Shown here: positions 43,461 through 53,077 of the stretch, piece after piece
Layout: every line of letters begins with the position of its first letter
Numbering within the stretch: position 1 is the first letter of the stretch
Source of the DNA: Bacteroidales bacterium
GTDB taxonomy: Bacteria; Bacteroidota; Bacteroidia; Bacteroidales; F082
Length of the DNA stretch: 64,000 nucleotides
Direction of reading: 5' to 3'
Assembly: GCA_017466405.1 (NCBI GenBank)
Contig: JAFTUF010000030.1
Span: forward strand, 1-64,000
Position numbers and translations under genes: made by a program
The notes under the pieces: model-generated
The model's input: only the letters and a program-made list of their open reading frames with translations
What the model was told of the DNA's origin: nothing
Databases searched by the model: none

Positions 43461-45794
43461 ATGAAAACAAAAATATTATTTTTCCTATTTACCTTATTTT
43501 GCAGCATAGGACAGATGTTCGCTCAAGTTAACGGAGGCATCAGAGGTATTGTAAAAGACGCTGGTACCAAAGAAGTTCTGACCGGAGTAACAGTCCTCGT
43601 TGAACCGCTAAAAACTGGGACAAGCACCGATAAAGACGGACATTATGAAATAGCCTTAAAAGAAGGCTCTTACGAAGTAAAATTCTCGTTCGTAGGTTAT
43701 ATAACAGAAACCAAAGAAATCTATATACACAATAATTATAAAACCATAGACATTTTCCTTAAGGCAGATAATAAGATGCTTGACGAAGTTGTGGTATCGA
43801 GCACTCGCAAAGACACCAATGTCAAGGATTTCAAGATGAGCGTGCAGACTATTGATATGGTAAGAATCAAGAAGATTCCTTCTCTTATGGGCGAAGTCGA
43901 TGTGATAAAGTCGATACAGCTCTTGCCTGGCGTTCATGCTGCTTCGGAAGGTTCTTCCGGTTTCAGCGTCCGCGGCGGAAATCCAGATCAGAACTTGATT
44001 TTATTGGATGATGTCCCTATCTATAACGCTTCTCACTTCATGGGATTCTTCTCTGTCTTTAACAACGACGTCATCAAAGACGCTACATTATATAAAGGTG
44101 ATATTCCTGCGATATACGACAGCCGTCTTTCTTCCGTATTAGACATCAAGACTTTAGACGAAGTTCCATATAAATTCAACATGCAAGGTGGCATTGGTAT
44201 ATTAACAAGTCGATTGACATTAAACATGCCTTTTAATAAAGGTAGGAGCGCAATCTTGATCGGAGGACGTATCACCTACGGAGGAGTTTTAGCATGTAAC
44301 CTGATAAAGGATCTCAGAGGCAACTCCTTGTATTTCTATGATTTCAACGCTAAGATAACGCACACTATTAATGATAAAAACAGAATCTTTGTCTCAACAT
44401 ATCTCGGCGACGACATCCTCGGCGTTGACTCTTTAATGACAATGAAATATGGTAATAAAAACGTCACTACTCGATGGAATCATATCTTTAACGACAGATT
44501 AACTTCCAACCTATCATTATATTACACACATTATAGATACGACATCGGCGTTCAAATGAATCCTTACGAATTTAATATCATAGCTGGAATTGAAGATGTA
44601 GCAGCCAAATACGACTTCACATATCTGCTAAATGAAAACATTTCTTCTCGTTTCGGAGCGTCAGCCACTTATCATCAATACGGACAAGGTAGATTGGAAG
44701 ACAAGACCGGAGCTATCGCTGCATTCATGGGTGTAGATCCTGATGATGAAGTAATACGTAAAGCATTAGAATATTCTTTGTATTTTAGCAATGACCATAA
44801 ATTAGGACCTTTATTTTCAATACGATATGGATTACGACTATCGATGTTCCAGAATATTGGCAAAGAAACATTCTTCCTCTTTGATGAAAATCACGAATGT
44901 TACGATCAGGTTGATTATGCTTCTGGCAAAATATTCAACACCAAGATAAATTTAGAGCCGCGTCTCGCTGCCATGTATCAACTCAACGAGTTCTCATCCA
45001 TCAAGGCATCTTACGGAAGGACAGTACAGTACGCACAGCTCGCTAGTAACGCTTCCGCTGGAATTCCATTCGATATGTGGTTTCCGACAAGTCCCAATAT
45101 TGAGCCTCAGAAATGTGACCAGTTTTCAATAGGTTATTTTAGAAATTTCCTTAACAACGAGATTGAGACTTCTGTAGAAGTATTTTATAAAAACATACAC
45201 AACGTAATTGACTTCGCCGACAACGCAACTCTGATTGGCAATTTATATATCGACGGCGAAGTGAGAGCCGGCAAAGGTTATGCCTACGGAGCAGAGTTCC
45301 TCTTAAGGAAAAACTTCGGCGACTTCTCAGGCTGGATATCATATACTTACAGCAAGTCGATGAGAAAGATACCTGGAATCAACTACGACAGAGAATACGT
45401 CTCTCCTTACGACAGACCTCATAACATAAGTATCGTACTTAATTACGCTTTCAACAAACGTTTCGATGTCTCTGCATCATGGGTCTATAATACTGGACAG
45501 CCTGTCACCTACCCTTGTGGAAAATACACCGTCGATGGAGTGACATACGCCGTATATAACGGAAGAAATAACAGCCGCTATCCTGATTATCATCGCCTCG
45601 ACTTATCTGCAACAATAAAATGTAAAGACAGACATAAGAATTGGAGAGGCGAATGGAACTTCTCAATATACAACGCTTACGGACGCAAAAACACTTGGGC
45701 AGTCCTATTCTTCTCAGAAGGCAACTATATATCAACAACAAAAGTGTCGCTGTTCTCTTTCATCCCATCAGCAACATATAACTTTAAATTCTAA
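43461..45794 (+). CDS. TonB-dependent receptor with carboxypeptidase-regulatory-like domain
   Basis: The 777-residue outer-membrane protein has a signal peptide (to MFAQ), a CarboxypepD_reg-like domain (about 24-105: GIRGIVKDAGTKEVLTGVTVLVEPLKTG), a plug (LPGVHAASEGSSGFSVRGGNPDQNLILLDDVPIYNASHFMGFFSVFN) and a 22-strand-type barrel ending in YNFKF. It lacks a SusC partner; instead a DUF4249 lipoprotein follows six bases after its stop. Such TonB-DUF4249 pairs are common in Bacteroidetes and their cargo is unknown. Confidence 0.93.
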   Translation: MKTKILFFLFTLFCSIGQMFAQVNGGIRGIVKDAGTKEVLTGVTVLVEPLKTGTSTDKDGHYEIALKEGSYEVKFSFVGYITETKEIYIHNNYKTIDIFLKADNKMLDEVVVSSTRKDTNVKDFKMSVQTIDMVRIKKIPSLMGEVDVIKSIQLLPGVHAASEGSSGFSVRGGNPDQNLILLDDVPIYNASHFMGFFSVFNNDVIKDATLYKGDIPAIYDSRLSSVLDIKTLDEVPYKFNMQGGIGILTSRLTLNMPFNKGRSAILIGGRITYGGVLACNLIKDLRGNSLYFYDFNAKITHTINDKNRIFVSTYLGDDILGVDSLMTMKYGNKNVTTRWNHIFNDRLTSNLSLYYTHYRYDIGVQMNPYEFNIIAGIEDVAAKYDFTYLLNENISSRFGASATYHQYGQGRLEDKTGAIAAFMGVDPDDEVIRKALEYSLYFSNDHKLGPLFSIRYGLRLSMFQNIGKETFFLFDENHECYDQVDYASGKIFNTKINLEPRLAAMYQLNEFSSIKASYGRTVQYAQLASNASAGIPFDMWFPTSPNIEPQKCDQFSIGYFRNFLNNEIETSVEVFYKNIHNVIDFADNATLIGNLYIDGEVRAGKGYAYGAEFLLRKNFGDFSGWISYTYSKSMRKIPGINYDREYVSPYDRPHNISIVLNYAFNKRFDVSASWVYNTGQPVTYPCGKYTVDGVTYAVYNGRNNSRYPDYHRLDLSATIKCKDRHKNWRGEWNFSIYNAYGRKNTWAVLFFSEGNYISTTKVSLFSFIPSATYNFKF

Positions 45795-45799
45795 CGACT

Positions 45800-46723
45800 A
45801 TGAAAAAATATTACACCTTATTAATATTGGCTTTTATCGCTTCAATAATTTTCACATCTTGCATCGATGAAGATTTCAAAATAGATGTGCCGGAAGGCGA
45901 CCGTCTTATCGGAATAAATGGATACATCACAAATGAATATAAGAAACATGAAATCGTAGTTAGCAGAACGATGGATTTTTATTCTGAAGAAGAAATTGAA
46001 ATGATTTCAGGAGCAGAAGTTTTTGTCTATACTGATACAGATACAATATATTTTGAAGAGACAGAAGAAAAAGGACATTATCAAACCATTGATTCTGTTG
46101 CTGGTGTGATTGGAAAGACATATCATCTCAATGTCATATATATTGATGATGAAGGTGAGCATATATACTTTGCCGAGTCGCGGATGAGAGAAAACACTCC
46201 TCAAATAGATTCTTTGGTAATAAAAAAAGTATCAAACAATTTCTTTCCAGGAGTTATTGACACCGCAATAAATTTATATCCATATTTTCAAACTGTCGAT
46301 GATCCACAAAGCAATTATCTCATTAACATTATCGTCAATGACACATCTTATTACGCCGACTCTTATCTCAATTGTAAGACTTTAGCTTTGATGGGATTAT
46401 CCGGAATGTATTTCAACGGTCCTGAAATGGTGAGCAAAATTGGAGAACAAAGTGTCCACACTATCGAAAACATATCATATTACCAAGACGAACTTAGTTA
46501 TTCTTATAGTTATCCACCAATCGAAATTGGAGACAAGATAACAATATATTTATACAGCACAACACCTGAGTTTACTACTTATTATACAGACGTAATTTTC
46601 AGTTTTGGAAGCAATCCTATGATGGGAACGCCGTATAATGTGAGCACAAACATACAGCCATACGGTAAGGCTGTAGGCTTTTTCGAGGCTTTATCAGTAG
46701 TATCAGCAAGCATTATATATTGA
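45800..46723 (+). CDS. DUF4249 family lipoprotein
   Basis: The 307-residue protein has a lipoprotein signal (lipobox FTSC) and the DUF4249 pattern CIDEDFKIDVPEGDRLIGINGYIT, VVSRTMDFYSEEEIEMISGAEVFVYTD and GHYQTIDSVAGVIGKTYHLNV. It follows the TonB receptor by five bases and is almost certainly co-expressed with it. By analogy it would be the surface or periplasmic partner of that receptor; binding target unknown. Confidence 0.88.
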   Translation: MKKYYTLLILAFIASIIFTSCIDEDFKIDVPEGDRLIGINGYITNEYKKHEIVVSRTMDFYSEEEIEMISGAEVFVYTDTDTIYFEETEEKGHYQTIDSVAGVIGKTYHLNVIYIDDEGEHIYFAESRMRENTPQIDSLVIKKVSNNFFPGVIDTAINLYPYFQTVDDPQSNYLINIIVNDTSYYADSYLNCKTLALMGLSGMYFNGPEMVSKIGEQSVHTIENISYYQDELSYSYSYPPIEIGDKITIYLYSTTPEFTTYYTDVIFSFGSNPMMGTPYNVSTNIQPYGKAVGFFEALSVVSASIIY

Positions 46724-46790
46724 TATTCAAACGATAAAAAAATATTTTAAAAAAAGTTTATTTTTATGTTGTAGGAATAGAAATAAATTG

Positions 46791-46798
46791 TATCTTTG
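46791..46798 (+). promoter_or_regulatory. Stable-RNA promoter of tRNA-Tyr
   Basis: GTATCTTTGCAGCG, with TATCTTTG at its core, lies 36 bases before the tRNA. The same 14 bases precede tRNA-Ser(UGA) and the candidate RNA at 63766-63823. Confidence 0.7.
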
Positions 46799-46833
46799 CA
46801 GCGTCTTTTTAAGGCAGAGTTCTTAGAATTCTT

Positions 46834-46915
46834 GGGGGAGTCGCATAGTGGCAATTGCAACAGACTGTAAATCTGTCCTCGGATGAGTTCGGTGGTTCGA
46901 GTCCACCCTCCCCCA
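46834..46915 (+). tRNA. tRNA-Tyr (GTA)
   Basis: The 82-base class II tRNA has acceptor GGGGGAG/CTCCCCC, anticodon loop CTGTAAA (GTA), an extended variable arm (CCTCGGATGAGTTC region) and the T loop GGTTCGAGTCC. The discriminator is A; CCA is not encoded. Confidence 0.96.
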
Positions 46916-46920
46916 CAGAA

Positions 46921-46950
46921 AAGCACTTCAGTAACTGGGGTGCTTTTTTT
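46921..46950 (+). terminator. Terminator of tRNA-Tyr
   Basis: AAGCAC (46921-46926) pairs with GTGCTT (46940-46945), with further TCAG/CTGG pairing inside, followed by seven T. It directly abuts the promoter of the kinase gene. Confidence 0.88.
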
Positions 46951-46951
46951 G

Positions 46952-46959
46952 TATCTTTG
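46952..46959 (+). promoter_or_regulatory. -7 promoter element (TATCTTTG) of the histidine kinase gene
   Basis: TATCTTTG begins two bases after the tRNA terminator and lies 21 bases before the ATG at 46981, so kinase transcription is kept apart from the tRNA. Confidence 0.6.
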
Positions 46960-46980
46960 CGTCAAACAATATTTCATTCC

Positions 46981-49428
46981 ATGAAGAAAGACAGACAATA
47001 TGAAAGTAGAGTAAAAAGAAACGCTGTGATAATATATCTACTCGCAGCTACTCTCTGCATTGGAATGATTTATTATATTTTCAATCTCAAAGTATCCATA
47101 GACCAACAAAAAGAAAATATCTACAAAAACGAAAAAATACTCAGCCTCACAAACAGGCTAATAGAAAATGTAAATGACGCTCAATCATACGCAAGCCTTT
47201 ATACACATTCATCTAACAGACAATACAAAAACGACTTTAATAATGCATTATCTGAAATCTCAAAACTTAATGATTCTATCTCTGAATTATGTGACGATAA
47301 ATCAAACAAAAATGCATTAAACGAAATAACAAATCTCTTAAGAATAAAAGAAAAAATTATCAACGAAATAAATACTCAGTTAAATTCTTTTAATCCGTAC
47401 CAAGAAATTTATGCAATCATCGACAGCTACCAGCCTAAACAACAGACTACAACAATTCAGACAACAACTCAAGACACTATAGTATATCTTCCTGAGAAAA
47501 AGGGCTTTTTCAAAAGACTTGGTAACGTCTTCTCTCCAAACAAATATCTCGACAGTTTGGTGCTAGTATCAACAACAACTATCGACACTTTGGCAAGTGA
47601 CAACGAGACTTCAGAATTTATAGACGAGATTCAACTATACACAGAAAAAGGCAGAAAAGAATATGTCCAGCAAATAAAACGTGTTGAAAAACAATACAAC
47701 AATCTTATTTTATCTGATAATCAAATATCTAAAGAAATATCTGATTTGCTAATAATTCTTCACAAACAGACTTTAGATTCCGTAGTGATAGAAATTCAAA
47801 ACAGCGAAACTCTCATCGACAAAAACATAAATCTATCCATCGCATTAGCTTCCGTAGCTTTGTTAATAATTTTAACATTCATATTCCTTATTTTCTATGA
47901 TGTTAAGAAAGTTATTGCTGCGAGAAAAGCTACCGAAGAGGCGCAGAGACGTACAGAAGAAATAATGAAGAGCCGTCATAATCTACTTCTCTCCGTATCT
48001 CATGATGTTAAAGCTCCACTATCCTCGATTTTGGGTTATTTAGAACTTATGCAATTGGAGAACAAAAGCGACAATGACAATCAGAAAATTTCTTCAATGA
48101 AAAATTCTGCCGAACATATTCTTTCCTTGCTAACAAACTTACTGAATTTCTCTCGTTTAGATCAAGGAAAAGAAGCGCCAATCATTTCCGATTTTAATAT
48201 AAAAGAGCTTTGCGATGAATTAAGCCTTATGTTCTCTCCTTTAGCCAATAACAAACATTTAGAATTCTTATATGAGAACAGCTTGAACGAAAACACTTTC
48301 ATCAAATCAGATGCTCTTAAAATAAAACAAATTATAAGTAACTTATTATCAAATGCTATCAAATACACTAAAGAAGGCTCGATTTCATTTAGTGTCAATA
48401 AGAACGAAAATGAAATCATCTTTAACATCAGTGACGATGGCATCGGCATCCCACAAGATAAATTAAATGACATCTTCAAACCTTTCAATAGAATAGATAA
48501 TAAAGAAAGTCTCATTGAAGGAAACGGATTCGGACTTTTTGTTGTAAAAGGACTCATTGATTTGTTAGACGGCAACATTAAGGTTGAATCAGAATTAAAC
48601 AAAGGCTCACACTTCACAGTAAGCATTCCTGTTGAATTTATCGAGAACAAAGCTAAAGTTACTGAAAATCACGATATAAATAATTTCAAATCTGATAATA
48701 ATCAAAACCTATTAGTCATCGACGATGATAATACACTTTTGGCAGTGATAGATTCTATGTTGAAGAAAATCGGTTGTTCTTGTGATGTATGCCAGTCGTC
48801 TGTCGATTTTGAAAGATATTGCAAAGATTTAGGGAAATACGATTTAATATTAACAGACAGAGAAATGGGAGCTTTCAGCGGTCTTGATGTCTTAAAAAAC
48901 ATTAAGAATATTGACTCAAACAAGAAGGTCATCTTAATGACAGCACGCTCTGAATATAACAATGAGGTCGCCTTACAGAAAGGATTTGATGGTTACTTAA
49001 GAAAGCCTTTTTCAATCAATGATTTAGTCAAGCTTTTAAATTCCAACATATCTTTGTCTGAGAATATTGAAAAGGTTTCTAAATATCAGGAAGACTTTCC
49101 AGAATTATGTACTATGTTTGGAAATGACGATCCTACAATCGATAATATTTTAAGAGTCTTCATAGAAAACACCTCAGATAATTTAATTATTTTTAATGAA
49201 ATTATAAACAGAGATAGTTTCAATGAAGCCGTCAATCTCTGCCATAAGATGCGTCCTATGTTTGTACAGCTGAATCAAATCGAAGCAGCAACATTTCTTG
49301 ACAAGATGGATAAGTTGAGAGGAAAAGACGAAAATGCATTTCCCGAATGGAAAGAAGAATCGATTAAATTTATGAACTTAGCAGATGATTTAATTACGCA
49401 TATCACTGAAAAATACGACATTGAATAG
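46981..49428 (+). CDS. Hybrid sensor histidine kinase with receiver and Hpt domains
   Basis: The 815-residue protein has TM1 (about 15-34), a ~250-residue helical sensor segment, TM2 (about 287-306), HisKA with His341 (SVSHDVKAPLSSI), HATPase (NLLSNAIKYT, DDGIGIP, GNGFGLF), a receiver with Asp626 (LILTDREMG) and a C-terminal Hpt-like helical domain with His755 (NLCHKMRPM). This is a full internal phosphorelay. The start at 46981 follows its own promoter; the upstream open frame runs through tRNA-Tyr and is not coding. Its stop (TAG) is one base from the stop of the convergent NtrC-type regulator, its likely partner. Confidence 0.93.
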   Translation: MKKDRQYESRVKRNAVIIYLLAATLCIGMIYYIFNLKVSIDQQKENIYKNEKILSLTNRLIENVNDAQSYASLYTHSSNRQYKNDFNNALSEISKLNDSISELCDDKSNKNALNEITNLLRIKEKIINEINTQLNSFNPYQEIYAIIDSYQPKQQTTTIQTTTQDTIVYLPEKKGFFKRLGNVFSPNKYLDSLVLVSTTTIDTLASDNETSEFIDEIQLYTEKGRKEYVQQIKRVEKQYNNLILSDNQISKEISDLLIILHKQTLDSVVIEIQNSETLIDKNINLSIALASVALLIILTFIFLIFYDVKKVIAARKATEEAQRRTEEIMKSRHNLLLSVSHDVKAPLSSILGYLELMQLENKSDNDNQKISSMKNSAEHILSLLTNLLNFSRLDQGKEAPIISDFNIKELCDELSLMFSPLANNKHLEFLYENSLNENTFIKSDALKIKQIISNLLSNAIKYTKEGSISFSVNKNENEIIFNISDDGIGIPQDKLNDIFKPFNRIDNKESLIEGNGFGLFVVKGLIDLLDGNIKVESELNKGSHFTVSIPVEFIENKAKVTENHDINNFKSDNNQNLLVIDDDNTLLAVIDSMLKKIGCSCDVCQSSVDFERYCKDLGKYDLILTDREMGAFSGLDVLKNIKNIDSNKKVILMTARSEYNNEVALQKGFDGYLRKPFSINDLVKLLNSNISLSENIEKVSKYQEDFPELCTMFGNDDPTIDNILRVFIENTSDNLIIFNEIINRDSFNEAVNLCHKMRPMFVQLNQIEAATFLDKMDKLRGKDENAFPEWKEESIKFMNLADDLITHITEKYDIE

Positions 49429-49429
49429 A

Positions 49430-50803
49430 TTATAATTCAATGCCATACAAGTGCATTTTATTATAGAGTGTCTTTCTGTCAATCTGAAGTAATTTCGCAG
49501 CGATAGTTTTATTTCCACGAGCATGATTCAAAGCTGCAATAATCTGTTCTTTTTCGTCTCCCCTATTCAAAGCAAAATCTTTGGTTTCGTTTGTTTTAAC
49601 TTCACTTGTAATTTGCGGAGTTTTAATACTCTTAGCAAATTCTGGAAGATTGTCAGCCCTTAAAACATTATCCTGAGCAAACAAAACTGAACGACGAATA
49701 ACGTTACGTAACTCACGAAGATTGCCAAGCCACGACTGCTGCTTTAAAACCGACAATGCCTCTGATGAAATCGTATCAACATTCTTATCAAGTTCATCAT
49801 TAGCTTGTTCTATGAAATGATAGCAGAACTCTTCCAAATCTTCCATTCTTTCACGAAGAGGCGGCACATTAACCGAGAACTCATTTATTCTGTGATACAA
49901 ATCCTGACGGAAGCGTCCTTCTTCTATCGCCTTTTCTAAATCTTCGTTTGTAGCAGCGATGATTCTGACATCAACCTTAATATCAGAGGCCGAACCAACA
50001 GGACGCACCATCTGTTCTTGAAGTGCACGAAGCAACTGTTTTTGGACCTCGTATGAGAGATTTCCCACCTCATCAAGAAAAACCGTTCCCCCATTAGCAG
50101 CAACAAAGACACCTGTCTTATCTGAAACCGCCGAAGTAAAAGAGCCTTTTTTATGACCGAACAATTCCGAAGGAGCTAACTCCATAGAAAGGCTTCCACA
50201 ATCGACAGCAATAAAAGGAGCTGTTTTTCTGTTACTATTCTCATGAATCATACGAGCAATATACTCTTTTCCTGTTCCGCTTTCTCCTAAAATCAGAACC
50301 GACATCTTTGTTGGAGCAACCAGATTGATATGAGAATACAGACGCTGCATGACAGAGCTTTTGCCTTTTACAACTTTATTACTTGAAGAAGTTTTATTTT
50401 CTTTGACTCTAATTTCTTCACTCTTTTTCTCTGTAGCTGAATTATTTGTTAAAGCAGAGTCTATTTTTTGCTGTAATATTGTTGGATTTATTGGTTTCTG
50501 GAGATAATCGAAGGCGCCGAGTTTCATTGCCAAGACAGCTGTCTGGACATCAGAATAGCTTGTCATGATAATAAAAGGCGTCATTATCTTGTTTTCTCTC
50601 AACCAGGTAAGAAAAATAATACCATCGCTATCTGGAAGACGCAAATCACTAAGAATCAGATCAAAGGTATTATTTTGACTCTCTATCTTAGCCAATTCGA
50701 CTTTAGACACCCACGTTGTTTTCCATGAATTCTTATCGAACCAAGCCTTAAGCATTGTACCAAAGGTCACGTCATCTTCAACGATTAGTATATGTTTCTT
50801 CAT
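49430..50803 (-). CDS. NtrC-type sigma-54-dependent response regulator
   Basis: The 457-residue protein has a receiver with Asp53 (LILSDLRLPDSDG), an AAA+ domain with Walker A GESGTGKE (173-180) and Walker B VFLDEVG (241-247), and a C-terminal Fis-type HTH (NKTIAAKLLQIDRKTLYNKM). The sigma-54 contact loop GAFTGA reads GSFTSA (220-225). The ATPase sensor motifs (VRIIAATNEDL, FRQDLYHRINEFSVNVPPLRER) are intact. It presumably takes phosphate from the convergent hybrid kinase and drives a sigma-54 promoter; target genes are unknown. Confidence 0.93.
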   Translation of the reverse strand: MKKHILIVEDDVTFGTMLKAWFDKNSWKTTWVSKVELAKIESQNNTFDLILSDLRLPDSDGIIFLTWLRENKIMTPFIIMTSYSDVQTAVLAMKLGAFDYLQKPINPTILQQKIDSALTNNSATEKKSEEIRVKENKTSSSNKVVKGKSSVMQRLYSHINLVAPTKMSVLILGESGTGKEYIARMIHENSNRKTAPFIAVDCGSLSMELAPSELFGHKKGSFTSAVSDKTGVFVAANGGTVFLDEVGNLSYEVQKQLLRALQEQMVRPVGSASDIKVDVRIIAATNEDLEKAIEEGRFRQDLYHRINEFSVNVPPLRERMEDLEEFCYHFIEQANDELDKNVDTISSEALSVLKQQSWLGNLRELRNVIRRSVLFAQDNVLRADNLPEFAKSIKTPQITSEVKTNETKDFALNRGDEKEQIIAALNHARGNKTIAAKLLQIDRKTLYNKMHLYGIEL

Positions 50804-50829
50804 GATTATTCTGCTTCCAAATACAATCG

Positions 50830-50837
50830 CAAATTTA
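50830..50837 (-). promoter_or_regulatory. -7 promoter element (TAAATTTG) of the NtrC-type gene
   Basis: TAAATTTG on the minus strand lies 26 bases before the ATG at 50803. Confidence 0.5.
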
Positions 50838-50880
50838 ATGATTTTTTAATAAATATAAGACAATATAACAAATAAAAAAA

Positions 50881-50904
50881 ATCCGGCATCGAGCGATACC
50901 GGAT
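50881..50904 (-). terminator. Terminator of the first Cbp1-like gene
   Basis: ATCCGGCATC (50881-50890) and GATACCGGAT (50895-50904) form a stem with one non-Watson-Crick pair that is a G-U pair only in minus-strand RNA. A run of A on the left gives the T-run of a minus-strand terminator. Confidence 0.8.
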
Positions 50905-50929
50905 ATTGAAAATGAAACGGGCAGAATAA

Positions 50930-51781
50930 TTATTTGGTTGAGATTACCAAATATTTTGTTACGCTCCAAAATTGTTCTGGATTGGTGATTTGGAGCACGT
51001 TTGTTGTTTCTGTTTTGTTGATTGTATAAGAACTCATTGGATGGCTTGAAAGAACTGTAACTTTCTTAGCTTCGATTGTAATTTCGTTTAAGTCACGTTT
51101 ATCTGATTTTGTGAACATTTCTGTTGGAACGCTTTCTCTCAAGATGTATTTTGAAGTCAAGATACCATTTTCTTTAAGAGATTTTTTATTTGCAGCGATA
51201 TAATATACTGTGTTCATTTCTGCGATTTGTTCAGAGATGATTTGTGTCTTTGTATCATTATCTGCATTTACCTTTGCAAGGTCAGAGTTAAGGTTTTCTA
51301 CTTTTGTATTAAGTCCTGCGATCTGAGTGTCTCTATCGTTCAACTGAACCTGTAACGAGTCGATAACTCTTGATTTTTCTTCAATCTGATTTTGCAATTT
51401 CTTTATAGTTGCACGTAATTCTTTATTGCTTCTATTTGAGTTTTGTAAGACTTTGTTCAAGGAATCCAATCTTGCATTGTTTTGCGCCATTTCTTCCTTT
51501 ATTTGATTTAATTGTGAGTTAAGTTGTTCTCTTTGTGCTGCGTTTTCATTATTCATGATAAGAAGTCCTTCAGCTTCACGAAGAGCTTGTAAGTTATTCT
51601 CGACATCGGCTATAACACCCAAAGCGTTATTATATTCCTTCTCGATTTTTTGATTTTCTATAACAGCTGCTTCTTTTTCTGCTAATAATTGTTGGTACTT
51701 CTTTGATTTTTCAACACATGATGTTGTTAATAACCCTGCTGTTAAAGCTACTACTAAAACTTTGCTAAATGTTCTTTTCAT
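50930..51781 (-). CDS. Cbp1-like coiled-coil lipoprotein, copy 1
   Basis: The 283-residue protein has a lipobox (GLLTTSC), a long coiled coil (about 25-185: QQLLAEKEAAVIENQKIEKEY, LNSQLNQIKEEMAQNNARLDSL) and a compact C-terminal domain (MNTVYYIAANKKSLKENGILTSKYILRES to FWSVTKYLVIST). This plan matches the Cbp1 collagen-binding adhesin family of Bacteroides. It is about two-thirds identical by eye to copy 2 at 52074. Collagen binding is known only for one family member and should not be assumed here. Confidence 0.78.
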   Translation of the reverse strand: MKRTFSKVLVVALTAGLLTTSCVEKSKKYQQLLAEKEAAVIENQKIEKEYNNALGVIADVENNLQALREAEGLLIMNNENAAQREQLNSQLNQIKEEMAQNNARLDSLNKVLQNSNRSNKELRATIKKLQNQIEEKSRVIDSLQVQLNDRDTQIAGLNTKVENLNSDLAKVNADNDTKTQIISEQIAEMNTVYYIAANKKSLKENGILTSKYILRESVPTEMFTKSDKRDLNEITIEAKKVTVLSSHPMSSYTINKTETTNVLQITNPEQFWSVTKYLVISTK

Positions 51782-51935
51782 AATGTATAATAATTTTGTT
51801 AATATTTTCCGATGTTAAAATAAGTCAATTAATATACCAATTTATCACTAAAAAATATTTAAACAAGATAAGCACAGAATATCAACACTTTAAAACAGCA
51901 AAACTCTATTTTCGCAAAACTTTACAAAAAAATAC

Positions 51936-51965
51936 ACTGTGGATTTTTTCCACACTTTCACATCG
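51936..51965 (-). promoter_or_regulatory. Conserved element upstream of Cbp1-like copy 1
   Basis: The stretch ACTGTGGATTTTTTCCACA (51936-51954) contains the dyad TGTGGA...TCCACA and is followed by CTTTCACATCG. A near copy lies before copy 2 (53078-53110). It starts 155 bases upstream of the ATG. It may be a shared operator. Confidence 0.45.
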
Positions 51966-52016
51966 TAATACACAAAATGTAGAAATTTGTAAGAATATTT
52001 ATCACATATAAAAAAA

Positions 52017-52048
52017 GAAGATTCGGCGTCAGGCGATGCCGAATCTTC
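52017..52048 (-). terminator. Terminator of the second Cbp1-like gene
   Basis: GAAGATTCGGCGTC (52017-52030) pairs with GATGCCGAATCTTC (52035-52048) with one mismatch. Six A precede it, giving the T-run on the minus strand. The stem resembles that after copy 1. Confidence 0.82.
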
Positions 52049-52073
52049 ATAAATATTGAAAACGAGCAGAAAA

Positions 52074-52919
52074 TTATTTGGTGATTGCAACCAAATATTT
52101 TGTTACACTCCAGAACATATCAGGATTTGTGATTGTCAAGACACACTGGCCGTCTTTAGGAGTGATATTGTATGATTCAAGTGGATGAGCTGAGAGAACT
52201 TTTACTTTTTTAGCGTCGAAAGTAATTTCTGATACTTCACGTTTGTCAGCTTTTGTAAATGCTTCAGCTGGAACTTCTTGTCTTAAGATATATTTTGAAG
52301 TTAAGATACCGCTGTTCTTTAATTCTTTTTTAGAAGCACCGATATAATATACAGTGTTCATAGCAAGAATTTGGTCAGCGATCAAACGGCTTTGTTCGTC
52401 ATTTTTAGCATTTGCTACGTTAAGGTCTTGATTTAAGTTGTTAACTTTTGTATTCAAACCTTCAATTTCTTGTTCTTTTTGAGCAAGTTGTTCTTGCATT
52501 TGAGCGATAGTAGCTTCTTTTTCAGCTAATTGAGCCTGTAATTTCTTGATTGTGTTACGGAGGTATGATCTATCTTTGTTTGATTTTTCTAAAACTGATG
52601 ACAATGAGTCCAATTTAGCGCGATCAGCGGCCATCTTTTCTTTCATTCTGATCAATTCAGAATTAAGTTGGTCTCTCTGTGTGTCGTTCTCGTTTTTCAT
52701 CATCATCATACCTTCTGCATCGCGGATTGCGCTAAGGTTATTCTCAACATCACTGATAATTCCAAGAGCTGCATTGTATTCTTTTTCGATTTTTTGATTT
52801 TCAAGAACTACAGCATCTTTCTCTGCTAATAATTGTTGATACTTCTTTGACTTTTCTACGCATGAGCTTAACATGAAAGCTACCAATGCTACTGATAAAA
52901 TTGTTAAAGTTTTTTTCAT
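52074..52919 (-). CDS. Cbp1-like coiled-coil lipoprotein, copy 2
   Basis: The 281-residue protein has a lipobox (AFMLSSC), the same coiled coil and the same C-terminal domain as copy 1 (MNTVYYIGASKKELKNSGILTSKYILRQE, HPLESYNI, FWSVTKYLVAI). The two genes with their terminators and upstream elements form a direct duplication of about 1.1 kb. Each copy has its own terminator, so the copies are separate transcription units. Role probably structural or adhesive at the envelope. Confidence 0.78.
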   Translation of the reverse strand: MKKTLTILSVALVAFMLSSCVEKSKKYQQLLAEKDAVVLENQKIEKEYNAALGIISDVENNLSAIRDAEGMMMMKNENDTQRDQLNSELIRMKEKMAADRAKLDSLSSVLEKSNKDRSYLRNTIKKLQAQLAEKEATIAQMQEQLAQKEQEIEGLNTKVNNLNQDLNVANAKNDEQSRLIADQILAMNTVYYIGASKKELKNSGILTSKYILRQEVPAEAFTKADKREVSEITFDAKKVKVLSAHPLESYNITPKDGQCVLTITNPDMFWSVTKYLVAITK

Positions 52920-53077
52920 TATTTTAAGTTTTTAATAAGTTAGTGTTTCATTTTCAATATATTCTAATTCCAATACCATACCAAAAGACAATATTTATTC
53001 AAATGTATTTCAATTGTCTGATAATCAAATTAGACTTGGCAAATTTAAGAATTATTTTTCAAATACACAACATGCAA

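Noticed and set aside
46747..46998. Minus-strand frame of 83 residues, and the upward extension of the kinase frame to 46855
   Set aside because: Both cover tRNA-Tyr and its terminator. The kinase ATG at 46981 has its own promoter.
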